A stretch of 64,000 nt of DNA from Streptomyces olivochromogenes (lineage in GTDB: Bacteria; Actinomycetota; Actinomycetes; Streptomycetales; Streptomycetaceae). The position numbers and the translations under genes were made by a program. Location: contig NZ_KQ948459.1 in NCBI RefSeq assembly GCF_001514115.1, positions 62,001-126,000 of the forward strand. The letters run 5' to 3'. The first letter of the stretch is position 1. The number at the start of each line of letters is the position of its first letter. This document shows positions 43,499 to 52,659 of this stretch, piece after piece. The notes under the pieces were generated by a model. That model was not told the origin of the DNA. It did not search any database and saw only the letters and a list, made by a program, of their open reading frames with translations.

Positions 43499-45025
43499 TC
43501 ACGCCGGACGCAGCGCGCTGTGGATCGCGTTCTGTCCGGCGAAGAAGAGGGACTCCTCGCGTATCGAGGCACCAGGGCTGGGGGCGTGGATCATCATGCC
43601 GTTGCCGGTGTAGAAGCCGACGTGGCTGACGTTGTCGTAGAAGAAGATCAGGTCGCCGAACTGGATGTCGGTCAGGGGAATCGCCGCACCGGCGGTCGCC
43701 TGCCCGTGCACGGTGCGCGGGAGTGCCACCCCGGCGGCCCTCCAGGCGGCCTGGACGAGGCTGGCGGAGTCGTACGAGTCCGGCCCGGTCGCACCCCAGA
43801 CGCACGGCTTGCCGATCTGCTCGCGGGCGAAGGCGAGGGCCTTGGCGGCCTTCCCGCCGTACGCCGACTCCGCGGCGCCGACCGCTGCGACGGCCGTGTT
43901 GACCGCGCCGGTGCCTACGGGCATACCCGCGGCCAGGGGCATCCCGGCGCCGAGGGACATGTCGGCGCCGAGGGGCATCCCCGCACCCATGGACATGTCC
44001 GTGGCCGGCGGCATGCCGTTGCCGAGGGACATGTCCGCGCCGGGAGGCATACCCGCGGCCAGGGGCATCCCCGCGCCGAGAGACATGTCCGTGGCCAGCG
44101 GCACGCCTCCACCGAGGTACATGTCCGCGCCGAGCGGCGTCCCCGTACCCATCGACATGTCCGCGCCGAGAGGCATACCCCCGGCCAGGGGCATCCCCGC
44201 ACCGAAGGACATGTCCGCGCCGAGCGCGTTCGACTGCTGTCGCTGCCACGCCTCCGCGGCCTGCTGACGAGCCTGATCCTCCGGAGTGGGCCAGACAGCC
44301 TCGGCCGGACGTGACTCGATCGCCGCGGGCCCGGGGTTCCACTGTGCGGCGTGCTTGGACACCAGCTCACGGGCCAGTGCCAGCTTCCGCTGGATCTTCT
44401 CCTTGGACGTCTTCAACGAGGACTGCCCCGGCCCGGCGGGCAGCGCGGGCAGCAGGGCCGTGGCGGCCTCCTGCGAGGGTTGCGGCGCAGGCTCCGGCGC
44501 GGCCGGCAGCGCGGCGACGGCCCTGGCCGTCAACTCGGCCACGGGCCCGGCGGCCGCCTCGGCGGAGGAGGGGCCCGCGGTCAACTCGAGAACGGGGCGG
44601 GCGGTCAACTCCCGCCCACGGTCGGTGAGCCCGTCCTCCGGCCGCTTCGCCGGGCCCGTGGGCCGCGCCTCGGCCGGGGGCTTCGGCATCCGGTTGGCCG
44701 GCAGCCTGGCCGGCGCGGACGGACCCAGCTGCGCGCGCGCCGCGTCGAACCAGGTCTTGGTGATGTCGTCGAGGGCGGGGTCGCGGCGCCTGCGCGCGGT
44801 TTCCGGCGCCGGGTTGACGCGGCCTCGGCTCCCCGTGGTCATCGCGCGGGTCCCGTTGACGAACCCGACGGCGTTCTCGGCCTGGTCGTAGAGGGAGCTG
44901 ATCCGCTGCTGCACCTCCTCGCGGCTCGGACCGTCCGCGCCACTGAGGGCGTCCGTCGCGCGTGCGGAGTCGGGCCTGCCAGGGAGGCTGTTGCCTCCAG
45001 GGCGCGGGGTTCGTTCCGGCGCCAT
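43499..45025 (-). CDS. NlpC/P60-fold protein with Ser in place of catalytic Cys and Met/Gly repeats
   Basis: A 508-residue protein. The N-terminal 260 residues are Pro/Ala-rich with a helix near 40-60. Residues about 268-372 are tandem repeats on the theme LGADMSxGAGMPLAAGMP. The C-terminal 130 residues form an NlpC/P60 domain: CVWGATGPDSYDSASLVQAA, GDLIFFY and SHVGFYTGNGMMIHAP. The hallmark DCSG is DSAS here, so the nucleophile Cys is absent while the His remains. No signal peptide is visible, so how and whether it meets peptidoglycan is unclear. A binding or regulatory role, or a Ser-based activity, is possible. Confidence 0.78.
   Translation of the reverse strand: MAPERTPRPGGNSLPGRPDSARATDALSGADGPSREEVQQRISSLYDQAENAVGFVNGTRAMTTGSRGRVNPAPETARRRRDPALDDITKTWFDAARAQLGPSAPARLPANRMPKPPAEARPTGPAKRPEDGLTDRGRELTARPVLELTAGPSSAEAAAGPVAELTARAVAALPAAPEPAPQPSQEAATALLPALPAGPGQSSLKTSKEKIQRKLALARELVSKHAAQWNPGPAAIESRPAEAVWPTPEDQARQQAAEAWQRQQSNALGADMSFGAGMPLAGGMPLGADMSMGTGTPLGADMYLGGGVPLATDMSLGAGMPLAAGMPPGADMSLGNGMPPATDMSMGAGMPLGADMSLGAGMPLAAGMPVGTGAVNTAVAAVGAAESAYGGKAAKALAFAREQIGKPCVWGATGPDSYDSASLVQAAWRAAGVALPRTVHGQATAGAAIPLTDIQFGDLIFFYDNVSHVGFYTGNGMMIHAPSPGASIREESLFFAGQNAIHSALRPA
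43911..44226 (-). repeat. Tandem repeats encoding Met/Gly/Pro-rich segments
   Basis: About 315 nt of imperfect 15- to 54-nt units containing GACATGTC and GGCATGCC-like cores. They encode alternating ADMS and GMPL motifs of the NlpC-like protein. Confidence 0.7.
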
Positions 45026-45319
45026 GGGAGCCGTACTCCTTCCGTACTCCGCCTACCGGGCCGGCTGTCGGGTTCGGGCGGAAGATTCCGGAAGGCATGC
45101 CCTACGGCCCTTGCCCGAGCGGGCGGTTGGGCCGATTCACCCCAAGGTCGGTTGGGTCCCGGTTCCGGTTGCCACGAGGGCACCGGATTCGGCGGAGGTC
45201 GCGCGACCCGGCGAGGTTCGCCGGAGGGAGTCGTGCGGCCTACAGCCAACTTAGCCAATTTGTGTGCCTGGTGTGAAGATTGGAGCGCGAACTGTCCGAT
45301 ATGTAATTGTGACCTTCGT

Positions 45320-46681
45320 CTACGTGTCCCGGCCGCGACCAGGATGTCGTACGACCGCCGTGCGCCCCATGGTCGCCGCGAGCGTGCGCAACCGACGCCA
45401 GTCCAAAGGGGGTTGGGCCTCCGGCACACCGGGCCGTTCCCTGGGGACGCGGACGCGTAGGGCGCCGGGTTCGACGCGGCAGTGGACCGGGGCGGGCAGC
45501 ACCAGGGCCTCGCCGTCGATGCCGGCCTCGATCTCCGCACGGTCGGCGTCGATGACCACCTCACGGGTGGTCAGGACCGCGAGTCCGTCCGGCGCGGGGT
45601 CCAGTACGAGCACGGCGGCCTCGGCCGCGCTGTCCACCGTGATGCCGAGGACACCGAGCAGCCCGGAATCGAGCCGTTCGCGGCGGCCGAGACCGGCCGG
45701 ATCGTCGGTGCGGTAGGGGTTGTTGCTCACCAGTACGGCCTGCGGGGCGTCGAGCGTCGTGTCGCCGGCGCGCGCGGTCAGTCGCGGCCCGCGCTGGCGG
45801 GTGAGCAGGTCGGGCAGGAGGTCCAGGATGGTGCCGATCTTGTCGTCGCGGTACGCGGGACTCTGCACGACCGCCGCGTACGCGCCGAAGGAGGCGTTGT
45901 TGACGAACGGGTGGCCGCCGGCGAAGCCGAGGTCCACGCGGAGTTCGACGCCGTCGGTGAGGGCGTCCAGGCAGGTCGCCGGGTCGTCGCGGTCCAGGCC
46001 GAGGTCCATGGCGAAGTGATTGCGGGTGCCGGCGCAGACCACCAGGAACGGCAGACCGTGTTCTGCGGCGACGGCCGCCACCAGCGCCTGGGTACCGTCA
46101 CCGCCGGCGACGCCCAGCAGATCCGCGCCGTCCGCGACGGCGGCCCGGGCCAGCGCGGTGACGTCCTGGTGCTGGTCCGGGTCCAGGAGCACGACCTGCG
46201 CGCCGAGCCGCTCCGCCTTCTCCCGCAGTCCGAACTTCGCCACCTTGCCGCCGCCGGAGTGCGGGTTCATGAGGAGGAAGGGGCGCCGCGGCGGTGGTGC
46301 CCTGCGCTCCTTCGGGCGCGGGGCGCGCGTCCGGTCGCTCCGCAGGGCGTACCGGCCGCTCCAGACGGCCACGGCCCACAGTGCCAGCGACACGGGGACG
46401 GCCCAGAGCAGGCGGGTCACGGCGAACAGGGTGATCACGGCGCCGGGCGCGACGGCCGCCAGCACGGCCGCCACCCAGCGGAGCGGGCCGCGCCGGGTCA
46501 GCGCCCACCACAGCGCCGCCGCCGTGACGGCCACACCGAGGAGCGCGGCCAGGAGCAGCAGTACGCCGTCCACGCCTCCGTAACCGAGCGGCAGCAGCAC
46601 CGCCAGCGCGGCCGCGACCAGCGCGGCCCTGGCCGCCCACCGTTTCCCGTGGCCGACCTGCGCGCTCGTGTCCACACCCAT
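45320..46681 (-). CDS. Membrane-anchored diacylglycerol kinase-like lipid kinase
   Basis: A 453-residue protein. Three or four hydrophobic helices fill residues 12-105. The DAGK catalytic domain follows: LLMNPHSGGGK near 130, then GVAGGDGTQALVAAV with the nucleotide-binding GGDGT near 190, and GTRNHFAMDLGLDRDDP. It resembles YegS/DgkB-like lipid kinases. ATG 46681 follows GGAGGAG. Divergent from a two-component system across 302 nt. Confidence 0.87.
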   Translation of the reverse strand: MGVDTSAQVGHGKRWAARAALVAAALAVLLPLGYGGVDGVLLLLAALLGVAVTAAALWWALTRRGPLRWVAAVLAAVAPGAVITLFAVTRLLWAVPVSLALWAVAVWSGRYALRSDRTRAPRPKERRAPPPRRPFLLMNPHSGGGKVAKFGLREKAERLGAQVVLLDPDQHQDVTALARAAVADGADLLGVAGGDGTQALVAAVAAEHGLPFLVVCAGTRNHFAMDLGLDRDDPATCLDALTDGVELRVDLGFAGGHPFVNNASFGAYAAVVQSPAYRDDKIGTILDLLPDLLTRQRGPRLTARAGDTTLDAPQAVLVSNNPYRTDDPAGLGRRERLDSGLLGVLGITVDSAAEAAVLVLDPAPDGLAVLTTREVVIDADRAEIEAGIDGEALVLPAPVHCRVEPGALRVRVPRERPGVPEAQPPLDWRRLRTLAATMGRTAVVRHPGRGRDT

Positions 46682-46983
46682 CGCTCCTCCACGGACGTCG
46701 TAGAAGTCCGGCCCTGGTGGGCCCGGCCGCACGGAGGCCTGGTTCGGTGGGTCGTCGGCTGTGTGCGGGGTCGGCCATCGACGACACAGTCGTATGCAAC
46801 CGTCGGGTCAGGCCCCGCGCAACCGCCACGCTCCGCCGGGCCCGCGCCGACCGGGACCGGTCCGGGCGCTTCTCACCGAACCCTTGGTCCACCCCTCGGG
46901 GCCGGGACCGTCGCGGCTGATGCACGATGGGCGGCGGCGGGGCCCGGGAGCACGCCGGGGTGTGGCGGGGAGGGACAGTGGTG
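46682..46983. other. Divergent intergenic region
   Basis: 302 nt between the lipid kinase and the response regulator. It contains the inverted repeat ACGAC-ACA-GTCGT at 46781-46793, with CGTATG next to it as a possible -10 box, and a GC-rich stretch. No further gene was supported. Confidence 0.4.
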
Positions 46984-47688
46984 ATGAGTGGGCAGCGCGG
47001 CCGTGTCCTGGTCGTGGACGACGACGCGGCGATCCGCCGCTCGCTGGAGCGGGGCCTGAGGCTCGGCGGATTCACCGTGGACCTGGCGGACGGGGGCCGG
47101 CCGGCCCTGGCGGTGGCCCGGCGGACGCCGCCGGACGTGATCGTGCTGGACATCTCGATGCCCGGCCTCAGCGGCATCGAGGTGTGCAGGGCACTGCGGG
47201 ACGAGGACAACGACGTACCCGTGCTGATGCTCTCCGCACTCGACGAGACCGCCGACCGGATCGCGGGCCTGCAGGCGGGCGGCGACGACTACCTCGTCAA
47301 GCCCTTCGCCCTGCAGGAGCTCGTCCTGCGACTGGAGGCACTGCTGCGGCGCAGGCCGCCACGGGACAGCGGCACCGTACGGGCCGGCGGGCTGCTCATG
47401 GATCCCGCCGCCCGCGGGGTGAGCCTCGACGGGAGGCCGGTGGAACTGACCCGCCGCGAGTTCGAACTCCTCCACTTCCTCGCCCGCAACGCCGGCATCG
47501 TGCTCAGCCGGGACCAGCTCCTCGAACGCGTATGGGGCTACGACTTCGAGGTCCGCACCGACGCGGTGGACACCTTCGTCAGCTATCTGCGCCGCAAACT
47601 GGAGACGTCGGGGCGCTCCCGGATCATCCACACCGTACGAGGCGTGGGCTTCGTCCTGCGCGACGACGACCCGGGGGAGCGGCCGTGA
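46984..47688 (+). CDS. OmpR-family response regulator
   Basis: A 234-residue response regulator. Receiver: VLVVDDDAA acidic pocket, VIVLDISMPG with phosphorylated Asp near 54, LVKPFALQE with the Lys near 104. Effector: ELTRREFELLHFLARNAGIV and VDTFVSYLRRKLE form the OmpR/PhoB winged helix. ATG 46984 is preferred because of GGGGAGGG upstream; GTGs at 46978 and 46981 are possible. Its stop overlaps the kinase start by 4 nt. Confidence 0.93.
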   Translation: MSGQRGRVLVVDDDAAIRRSLERGLRLGGFTVDLADGGRPALAVARRTPPDVIVLDISMPGLSGIEVCRALRDEDNDVPVLMLSALDETADRIAGLQAGGDDYLVKPFALQELVLRLEALLRRRPPRDSGTVRAGGLLMDPAARGVSLDGRPVELTRREFELLHFLARNAGIVLSRDQLLERVWGYDFEVRTDAVDTFVSYLRRKLETSGRSRIIHTVRGVGFVLRDDDPGERP

Positions 47689-49169
47689 GACTGTCCACGC
47701 GGATCGCCCTGGCCGTCGGAGCCACCGTGCCCGTACTGGTACTGGCCACCGGCTGGCTGCTGCTGCGGCTGGTCGCCGCGGATCTGCACGATCAGCAGGA
47801 CACGCATCTGCGTGAGCGTGCGGTGGCCGTCGCCAAGGACGCCCGGGGGCTGCTGCGCGCGAGCGCCGCCGACCGGTCGGCGGCGGTGGAGCAGGCCCGC
47901 GAACGCCGGGTGTTCACCTCGGCCCTGGATGTGGGCGTACGGCTGATCGGCCCCGAGGAGACCTTCACGGGCGGCCCGCAACCGGCGGCCGACGTGGCGC
48001 TGCCCGCCAGGGCGCCCGTGCCGGTCACCCTTCGTGCCGACGGCAGGAGCTGGCGGATCCTGTCGACCCGGGTGACCGGGTCCCACCCCGGTGTGCGCGG
48101 CACCCTGTGGCTGTTCGCGTCCGACACCGCCGCCGACACCCAGGTGCGCCTGGTCCGACGGCGCGCGGTGACCGTCGCCCTGCTCGCCGCACCGCTGTCC
48201 GGGCTGCTCGCCTGGGCCGTCGCCACCCGGGCGAGCACACCGCTGCGCCGTCTGCAACGCCGGGCGAGCGGCCTCGACCCCCGTTCCAGTTCCACCCGCC
48301 TCGATCACACCCCGACGCGGATCGCCGAGGTGGACGACCTCGCACACACCCTGCAGACCGTCCTGGCACGCTACGACGAGCAGGCGTTCAGGACCGCCGA
48401 GGCGCTGGCCACCGCCCGCTCCTTCGCCTCGGCGGCCTCGCACGAACTGCGCACCCCGCTGATGAGCATGCAGACCAACCTGGAGATCCTCACCGAACAT
48501 CCGGAACTCGCCGGACCCGACCGCGACGAAGTGCTGCACGACCTGAGCCGCGAACACGCACGCCTCCTCGGGGTCCTCGTCATGCTGCGCGACCTCGGCC
48601 GCGGGGACCTCGTCGAGGCGGACGCCTTCGGCCCGGTCGACCTCGCCGACCTCGTCGAAGCGAGCACGGAGGAACAGCGGCGCCGCCATCCGCGCGCACG
48701 GGTGGCCGGTCACTGCGCACCGGGGCTGCGCGTACACGGCTGGGAGGCGGGACTGCGGAGCCTGGTGGACAACCTGCTCGTCAACGCCCTGGTTCACGGA
48801 CACACGGACGGGCAGCCCCCACAGGTCGAGGTGACCTTGCGCGCGAGCGGCGCCGACGCGCTGCTCGTCGTCGAAGACCGGGGTCCTGGGATCCCGCCCG
48901 CGCTGCGCACCGAGGTCTTCGAACGCTTCCGCCGCCGCCCGGACAGCCCCGGCTCCGGCCTCGGACTGACCCTGGTCGCCCAGCAGATCGCCCTGCACCG
49001 GGGCGGGATCCGGGTACTGGACCGGCCCACGGGTCCGGGCACGCGCGTCGAGGTCACCCTGCCGCTGAGCGACGGCACCGCGGACACGGAGGCCACGCTC
49101 CCGCTCCCGCGCAACTGGATGATCACGACCGCCGACCGGCCACAAGAATTCCACAAAGACGGCTCCTAG
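47685..49169 (+). CDS. Sensor histidine kinase
   Basis: A 494-residue membrane kinase. Two transmembrane segments at about 8-30 and 160-182 flank an extracytoplasmic sensor region. A HAMP-like linker leads to the dimerisation box SHELRTPL with His near 256. ATPase motifs: DNLLVNALVHG (N box), VEDRGPGIP (G1), GSGLGLTLV (G2). GTG 47685 overlaps the regulator stop. Probably regulates the small secreted proteins just downstream. Confidence 0.92.
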   Translation: MRLSTRIALAVGATVPVLVLATGWLLLRLVAADLHDQQDTHLRERAVAVAKDARGLLRASAADRSAAVEQARERRVFTSALDVGVRLIGPEETFTGGPQPAADVALPARAPVPVTLRADGRSWRILSTRVTGSHPGVRGTLWLFASDTAADTQVRLVRRRAVTVALLAAPLSGLLAWAVATRASTPLRRLQRRASGLDPRSSSTRLDHTPTRIAEVDDLAHTLQTVLARYDEQAFRTAEALATARSFASAASHELRTPLMSMQTNLEILTEHPELAGPDRDEVLHDLSREHARLLGVLVMLRDLGRGDLVEADAFGPVDLADLVEASTEEQRRRHPRARVAGHCAPGLRVHGWEAGLRSLVDNLLVNALVHGHTDGQPPQVEVTLRASGADALLVVEDRGPGIPPALRTEVFERFRRRPDSPGSGLGLTLVAQQIALHRGGIRVLDRPTGPGTRVEVTLPLSDGTADTEATLPLPRNWMITTADRPQEFHKDGS

Positions 49170-49216
49170 CTTTCCCGGCGAGAGGGCAGTCGCCCGTGAA
49201 CGCGGAGGAGTTCGTC

Positions 49217-49624
49217 ATGCCAAGCACCAGGAAGACCGTGATCTCGGTCGTCTCGTTGGTCGCCGCCGGGTCGTTGTTCGGCGCCGCCGGCGCCGCCACG
49301 GCCGACGCCGCGACTCCCGCGCCGTCCGGCACCCCCACGGGCGACGGCGCTGCGGCGCTCTGTAAGCGCGCGCCGAAGATCGACCGCCGGATCGACCGGA
49401 TCCTCACCCGGCTGCGCGCGGACGCTTCCCGGCGTGGCTCCATCGCCCGTCTCGAGCAGCGGGTGGCGAACGCCAAGTCCGCGGGGCACACCCAGATCGA
49501 GACCTACCTGAACGACCGGCTCACCGTCCGGCGTTCCCTGGTCCCCACCCTGGAGACCCGCCAGAAGGACCTGGCCGACGTCGAGAAGTGGTGCGGCGCC
49601 CACGACAACGGTCGTACGAACTGA
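49217..49624 (+). CDS. Small secreted protein of unknown function
   Basis: A 135-residue exported protein: signal peptide RKTVISVVSLVAAGSLFGAA with cleavage after ADA (about residue 31), then a helical, Arg-rich domain with two Cys (LCKRAPKI and EKWCGAHD) that could form one disulphide. ATG 49217 follows GGAGGAG. Located directly after the two-component system, so it may be its target. Its TGA overlaps the next ATG by one base. Confidence 0.75.
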   Translation: MPSTRKTVISVVSLVAAGSLFGAAGAATADAATPAPSGTPTGDGAAALCKRAPKIDRRIDRILTRLRADASRRGSIARLEQRVANAKSAGHTQIETYLNDRLTVRRSLVPTLETRQKDLADVEKWCGAHDNGRTN

Positions 49625-49863
49625 TGCGCGCGCGTCACACCGCGCCGGCCGTACTGGCCGCCCTGCTCTTCCTGGCCGGATGCGGCCACGGCGGGAGCGC
49701 ACAGAGCACGCAGGGTACGCACGGCACACAGACCGCACAGGGCACGCAGACCACTCGGCAGCCCGCACCCACCTCCTCCGCGGACCTCGGTCACCTGCGG
49801 AAAATCGTCGACGACGCCGATTCCGCGGTGAGCGCGGCGGAGTCGGACATGGCCCGGGAGTGA
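49624..49863 (+). CDS. Small lipoprotein
   Basis: A 79-residue lipoprotein with lipobox LFLAGC, Cys about residue 20. A Gly/Thr/Gln-rich repeat (TQGTHGTQTAQGTQT) acts as a wall-spanning linker, and a short helical C-terminus follows. Coupled by a 1-nt overlap to the secreted protein upstream; the pair may act together at the cell surface. Confidence 0.7.
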   Translation: MRARHTAPAVLAALLFLAGCGHGGSAQSTQGTHGTQTAQGTQTTRQPAPTSSADLGHLRKIVDDADSAVSAAESDMARE

Positions 49864-49865
49864 GG

Positions 49866-51077
49866 TCAGCGTTCCGCCGGCGGGGGCGATCCGGTGGGAT
49901 GGAGCCGGTGCTGGCCGTCGACGGGGCGGGTGGCGAAATGCGGTCGATGTGGATGGTGGGAGGCGGTGCGTTCGATGATCAGGAGGGCGGCGTCGTCGCC
50001 GGGGTGGTCGCCGACATGTGCCAGGAGGTCGTCGTGGATGTGCCGCATCAGGGCGTCGGGGCTGGAGACAGGAAAGGAAGCGACCCGCTCGAGGAGCGGG
50101 TAGAAGACGCCCGACGGTGAGCGGGCTTCGATGACGCCGTCGGTGTAGAGCAGGAGGATGTCACCCGTTTCGAAGGTGAACGGGTCGGGTCGGTGACTCG
50201 CGGCGGGCAGCTCGCACATGCCCAGCGGGGGGAGGGGGTGGCGCGGGTGCAGGACCGTGACCTCGCGGTTGCGCAGCAGCAGAGGCGGTGGATGACCGCA
50301 GGTGATCATCCAGGCGTCCGGCCCCTCGTCGGGGATGTCGAGCACGAGCGCGGTGATGAAGTGCTCGCCCGGGTCGTGCTCGGTGTCGGCCACGTCCTCC
50401 AGGTCGCGGCACACGCTGACCTCCAGTGCCGCCGTGAGTTCGGGCAGGGTGGCGTACCGGTGAGCGCCCTCTCGGAACGAGCCGAGCACCACCGAGGCCT
50501 CGCCGATGGAGGCCAGACCCTTGCCGCGTACGTCCCCGATGATCACCCGCGTGGAGGGATGGGCGGCGCGGGAGACCGCGAACAGGTCGCCGCCGATCTG
50601 CGTCTCGTCCTCGGCGGCCAGATACAGCCAGGCCACGCGCAAGGGCCCGATCCGGCGGGGCGGCGGTCTCAACAGGACCCGCTGCGCCGTCTCGGCCACC
50701 GACCGTGCCCGGCTCAGCTCCCGGGCACGCCGCTCGCGTACATGGCACACGAAGACCACCAGCGCGGAGAGCACGGTCAGGGCGATGATCTGCGAGACGT
50801 GGTTGGCGGTGGTCAGCCCGCCGTGGAACACCGCGATGAAGACCTGGGCGGCCACGGCCAGCACTCCCACGACCGCGGTCAGCCGTGGCCCGGCCAGGGA
50901 GGCGGTGAGGGCGGGGGCGATGACCAGCAACGGACCCAGGTGGACGCTGGTCGGGGAGTGGAGGTCCACCACAGTGATCACTACGATCAGCGCGAGTGGG
51001 ATTGCCACCAGTCCGCGGCCCGACGGCTGCTCCACGAGGCGGTCCACTGACACACGCCGGACATCCACAAATACCAT
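49866..51077 (-). CDS. Membrane PP2C-type (SpoIIE) serine phosphatase
   Basis: A 403-residue protein. Five hydrophobic segments between residues 20 and 120 anchor it; the C-terminal SpoIIE domain has GGDLFAVSR and IGDVRGKGLA (metal Asp), ITCGHPPPLLL, LLLYTDGVIEAR and GDDAALLII. It fits phosphatases that act on anti-anti-sigma factors in Streptomyces. ATG 51077 (MVFVDV) is preferred; ATG 51113 is possible. Divergent from the ferredoxin reductase. Confidence 0.9.
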   Translation of the reverse strand: MVFVDVRRVSVDRLVEQPSGRGLVAIPLALIVVITVVDLHSPTSVHLGPLLVIAPALTASLAGPRLTAVVGVLAVAAQVFIAVFHGGLTTANHVSQIIALTVLSALVVFVCHVRERRARELSRARSVAETAQRVLLRPPPRRIGPLRVAWLYLAAEDETQIGGDLFAVSRAAHPSTRVIIGDVRGKGLASIGEASVVLGSFREGAHRYATLPELTAALEVSVCRDLEDVADTEHDPGEHFITALVLDIPDEGPDAWMITCGHPPPLLLRNREVTVLHPRHPLPPLGMCELPAASHRPDPFTFETGDILLLYTDGVIEARSPSGVFYPLLERVASFPVSSPDALMRHIHDDLLAHVGDHPGDDAALLIIERTASHHPHRPHFATRPVDGQHRLHPTGSPPPAER

Positions 51078-51161
51078 TTTGCCCCCGATTCCGAAGCCTG
51101 TGCTCCCCGGCAACGAGGCATAAGATCGGCTTATGGGGTCATAGATCCAACCCGGCTACTG

Positions 51162-51180
51162 ACTAAGGTTTGCCTTAGTT
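51162..51180 (+). promoter_or_regulatory. Iron box (DmdR/IdeR-like operator)
   Basis: ACTAAGG-TTTG-CCTTAGT is a perfect 7-bp inverted repeat followed by TTAGG. It matches the AT-rich TTAGGTTAGGCTAACCTAA-like iron box in position and composition. It lies 49 nt upstream of the reductase ATG. Confidence 0.55.
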
Positions 51181-51228
51181 TAGGCTTCCCGGCGAGCCAC
51201 CTTGCCACCGTTCGAAGGGAACCTGATC

Positions 51229-52593
51229 ATGCCTCGCCCTCTGCGGGTAGCCATTGTCGGAGCCGGCCCCGCCGGGATCTACGCTGCCGACGCGCTGCTG
51301 AAGTCCGCAGTTGCGGTCGAGCCCGGTGTGTCCATCGACCTCTTCGAACGGATGCCGGCCCCCTTCGGTCTGATCCGTTACGGCGTGGCCCCCGACCACC
51401 CGCGGATCAAGGGCATCATCACGGCCCTGCACCAGGTGCTCGACAAGCCCCAGATACGTCTCTTCGGCAATGTCGACTACCCGGGGGACATCAACCTCGA
51501 CGACCTGCGCACCTTCTACGACGCCGTGATCTTCTCCACGGGGGCGACGGCCGACCGCGCCCTCGACATACCCGGCATCGGCCTCGACGGCTCGTACGGT
51601 GCCGCGGACTTCGTCTCCTGGTACGACGGTCACCCGGACGTGGCACGGACCTGGCCGCTCGAAGCGGAGAAGGTCGCCGTCCTCGGCGTCGGCAACGTCG
51701 CGCTCGACGTCGCCCGCATCCTCGCCAAGACCGCCGACGAACTGCTGCCGACCGAGATCCCGCAGAACGTCTACGACGGCCTCAAGGCCAACAAGGCCCT
51801 GGAGGTCCACGTCTTCGGCCGCCGCGGTCCGGCGCAGGCGAAGTTCAGCCCGATGGAGCTGCGGGAACTGGACCACTCCCCGAACATCGAGGTCATCGTC
51901 GACCCCGAGGACATCGACTACGACGAGGGCTCGATCGCGACCCGGCGCGGCAACAAGCAGGCCGACATGGTCGCCAAGACCCTGGAGAACTGGGCCATCC
52001 GCGACATCGGTGACCGCCCGCACAAGCTGTTCCTGCACTTCTTCGAGTCCCCGACCGAGATCCTCGGCGAGAACGGCCAGGTCGTCGGCCTGCGTACCGA
52101 GCGCACCGCCCTCGACGGCACCGGCAACGTCAAGGGAACCGGCGAGTACAAGGACTGGGACCTCGGTGCGGTCTACCGCGCCGTGGGCTACCTGTCCGAC
52201 GAACTGCCCAAGCTCCCCTGGGACGCCGAGTCGGGCACCGTCCCGGACCAGGGCGGCCGGGTGATCGAGGAGACCGGCGAGCACCTGCAGTCGACGTACG
52301 TCACCGGCTGGATCCGACGCGGCCCCGTGGGTCTGATCGGCCACACCAAGGGCGACGCCAACGAGACCGTCGCGAGCCTGCTCGACGACCACGCGAACGG
52401 ACGTCTGCACACGCCCGGCTCGCCCGACCCGGAGGCCGTGGACGCGTTCCTCGGCGAGCGGGACGTCCGCTTCACCACCTGGGAGGGCTGGCACCGCCTG
52501 GACGCCGCGGAGAAGGCGCTGGGCGAACCGCAGGGCCGGGAACGCGTGAAGATCGTCGAGCGCGAGGACATGCTCGACGCGAGCGGCGCGTAG
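51229..52593 (+). CDS. FprA-like ferredoxin/flavodoxin-NADP reductase
   Basis: A 454-residue flavoprotein of the adrenodoxin-reductase type. FAD site: VAIVGAGPAGIYAAD at residues 6-20; PFGLIRYGVAPDHP is the signature of the family; NADP site: VLGVGNVALDVARIL; C-terminal GWIRRGPVGLIGHTKGDANE. The length equals mycobacterial FprA. It passes electrons from NADPH to ferredoxin. ATG 51229 follows GAAGGGA. The iron box suggests induction under iron limitation. Confidence 0.93.
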   Translation: MPRPLRVAIVGAGPAGIYAADALLKSAVAVEPGVSIDLFERMPAPFGLIRYGVAPDHPRIKGIITALHQVLDKPQIRLFGNVDYPGDINLDDLRTFYDAVIFSTGATADRALDIPGIGLDGSYGAADFVSWYDGHPDVARTWPLEAEKVAVLGVGNVALDVARILAKTADELLPTEIPQNVYDGLKANKALEVHVFGRRGPAQAKFSPMELRELDHSPNIEVIVDPEDIDYDEGSIATRRGNKQADMVAKTLENWAIRDIGDRPHKLFLHFFESPTEILGENGQVVGLRTERTALDGTGNVKGTGEYKDWDLGAVYRAVGYLSDELPKLPWDAESGTVPDQGGRVIEETGEHLQSTYVTGWIRRGPVGLIGHTKGDANETVASLLDDHANGRLHTPGSPDPEAVDAFLGERDVRFTTWEGWHRLDAAEKALGEPQGRERVKIVEREDMLDASGA

Positions 52594-52598
52594 ACCTC

Positions 52599-52618
52599 GG
52601 GGGCTCCTCAGGGCCCCC
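52599..52618. terminator. Hairpin between convergent fprA-like and ligA genes
   Basis: GGGGGC pairs with GCCCCC around an 8-nt loop, 6 nt after the reductase stop and 41 nt before the ligase stop. Confidence 0.45.
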
Positions 52619-52659
52619 TTGGCCTCAGCACTCCTCGACCTCAGGACCCCTCGGGCCCT

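Noticed and set aside
43911..44226. CRISPR array
   Set aside because: The repeats are in-frame coding units of variable length without unique spacers and without cas genes.
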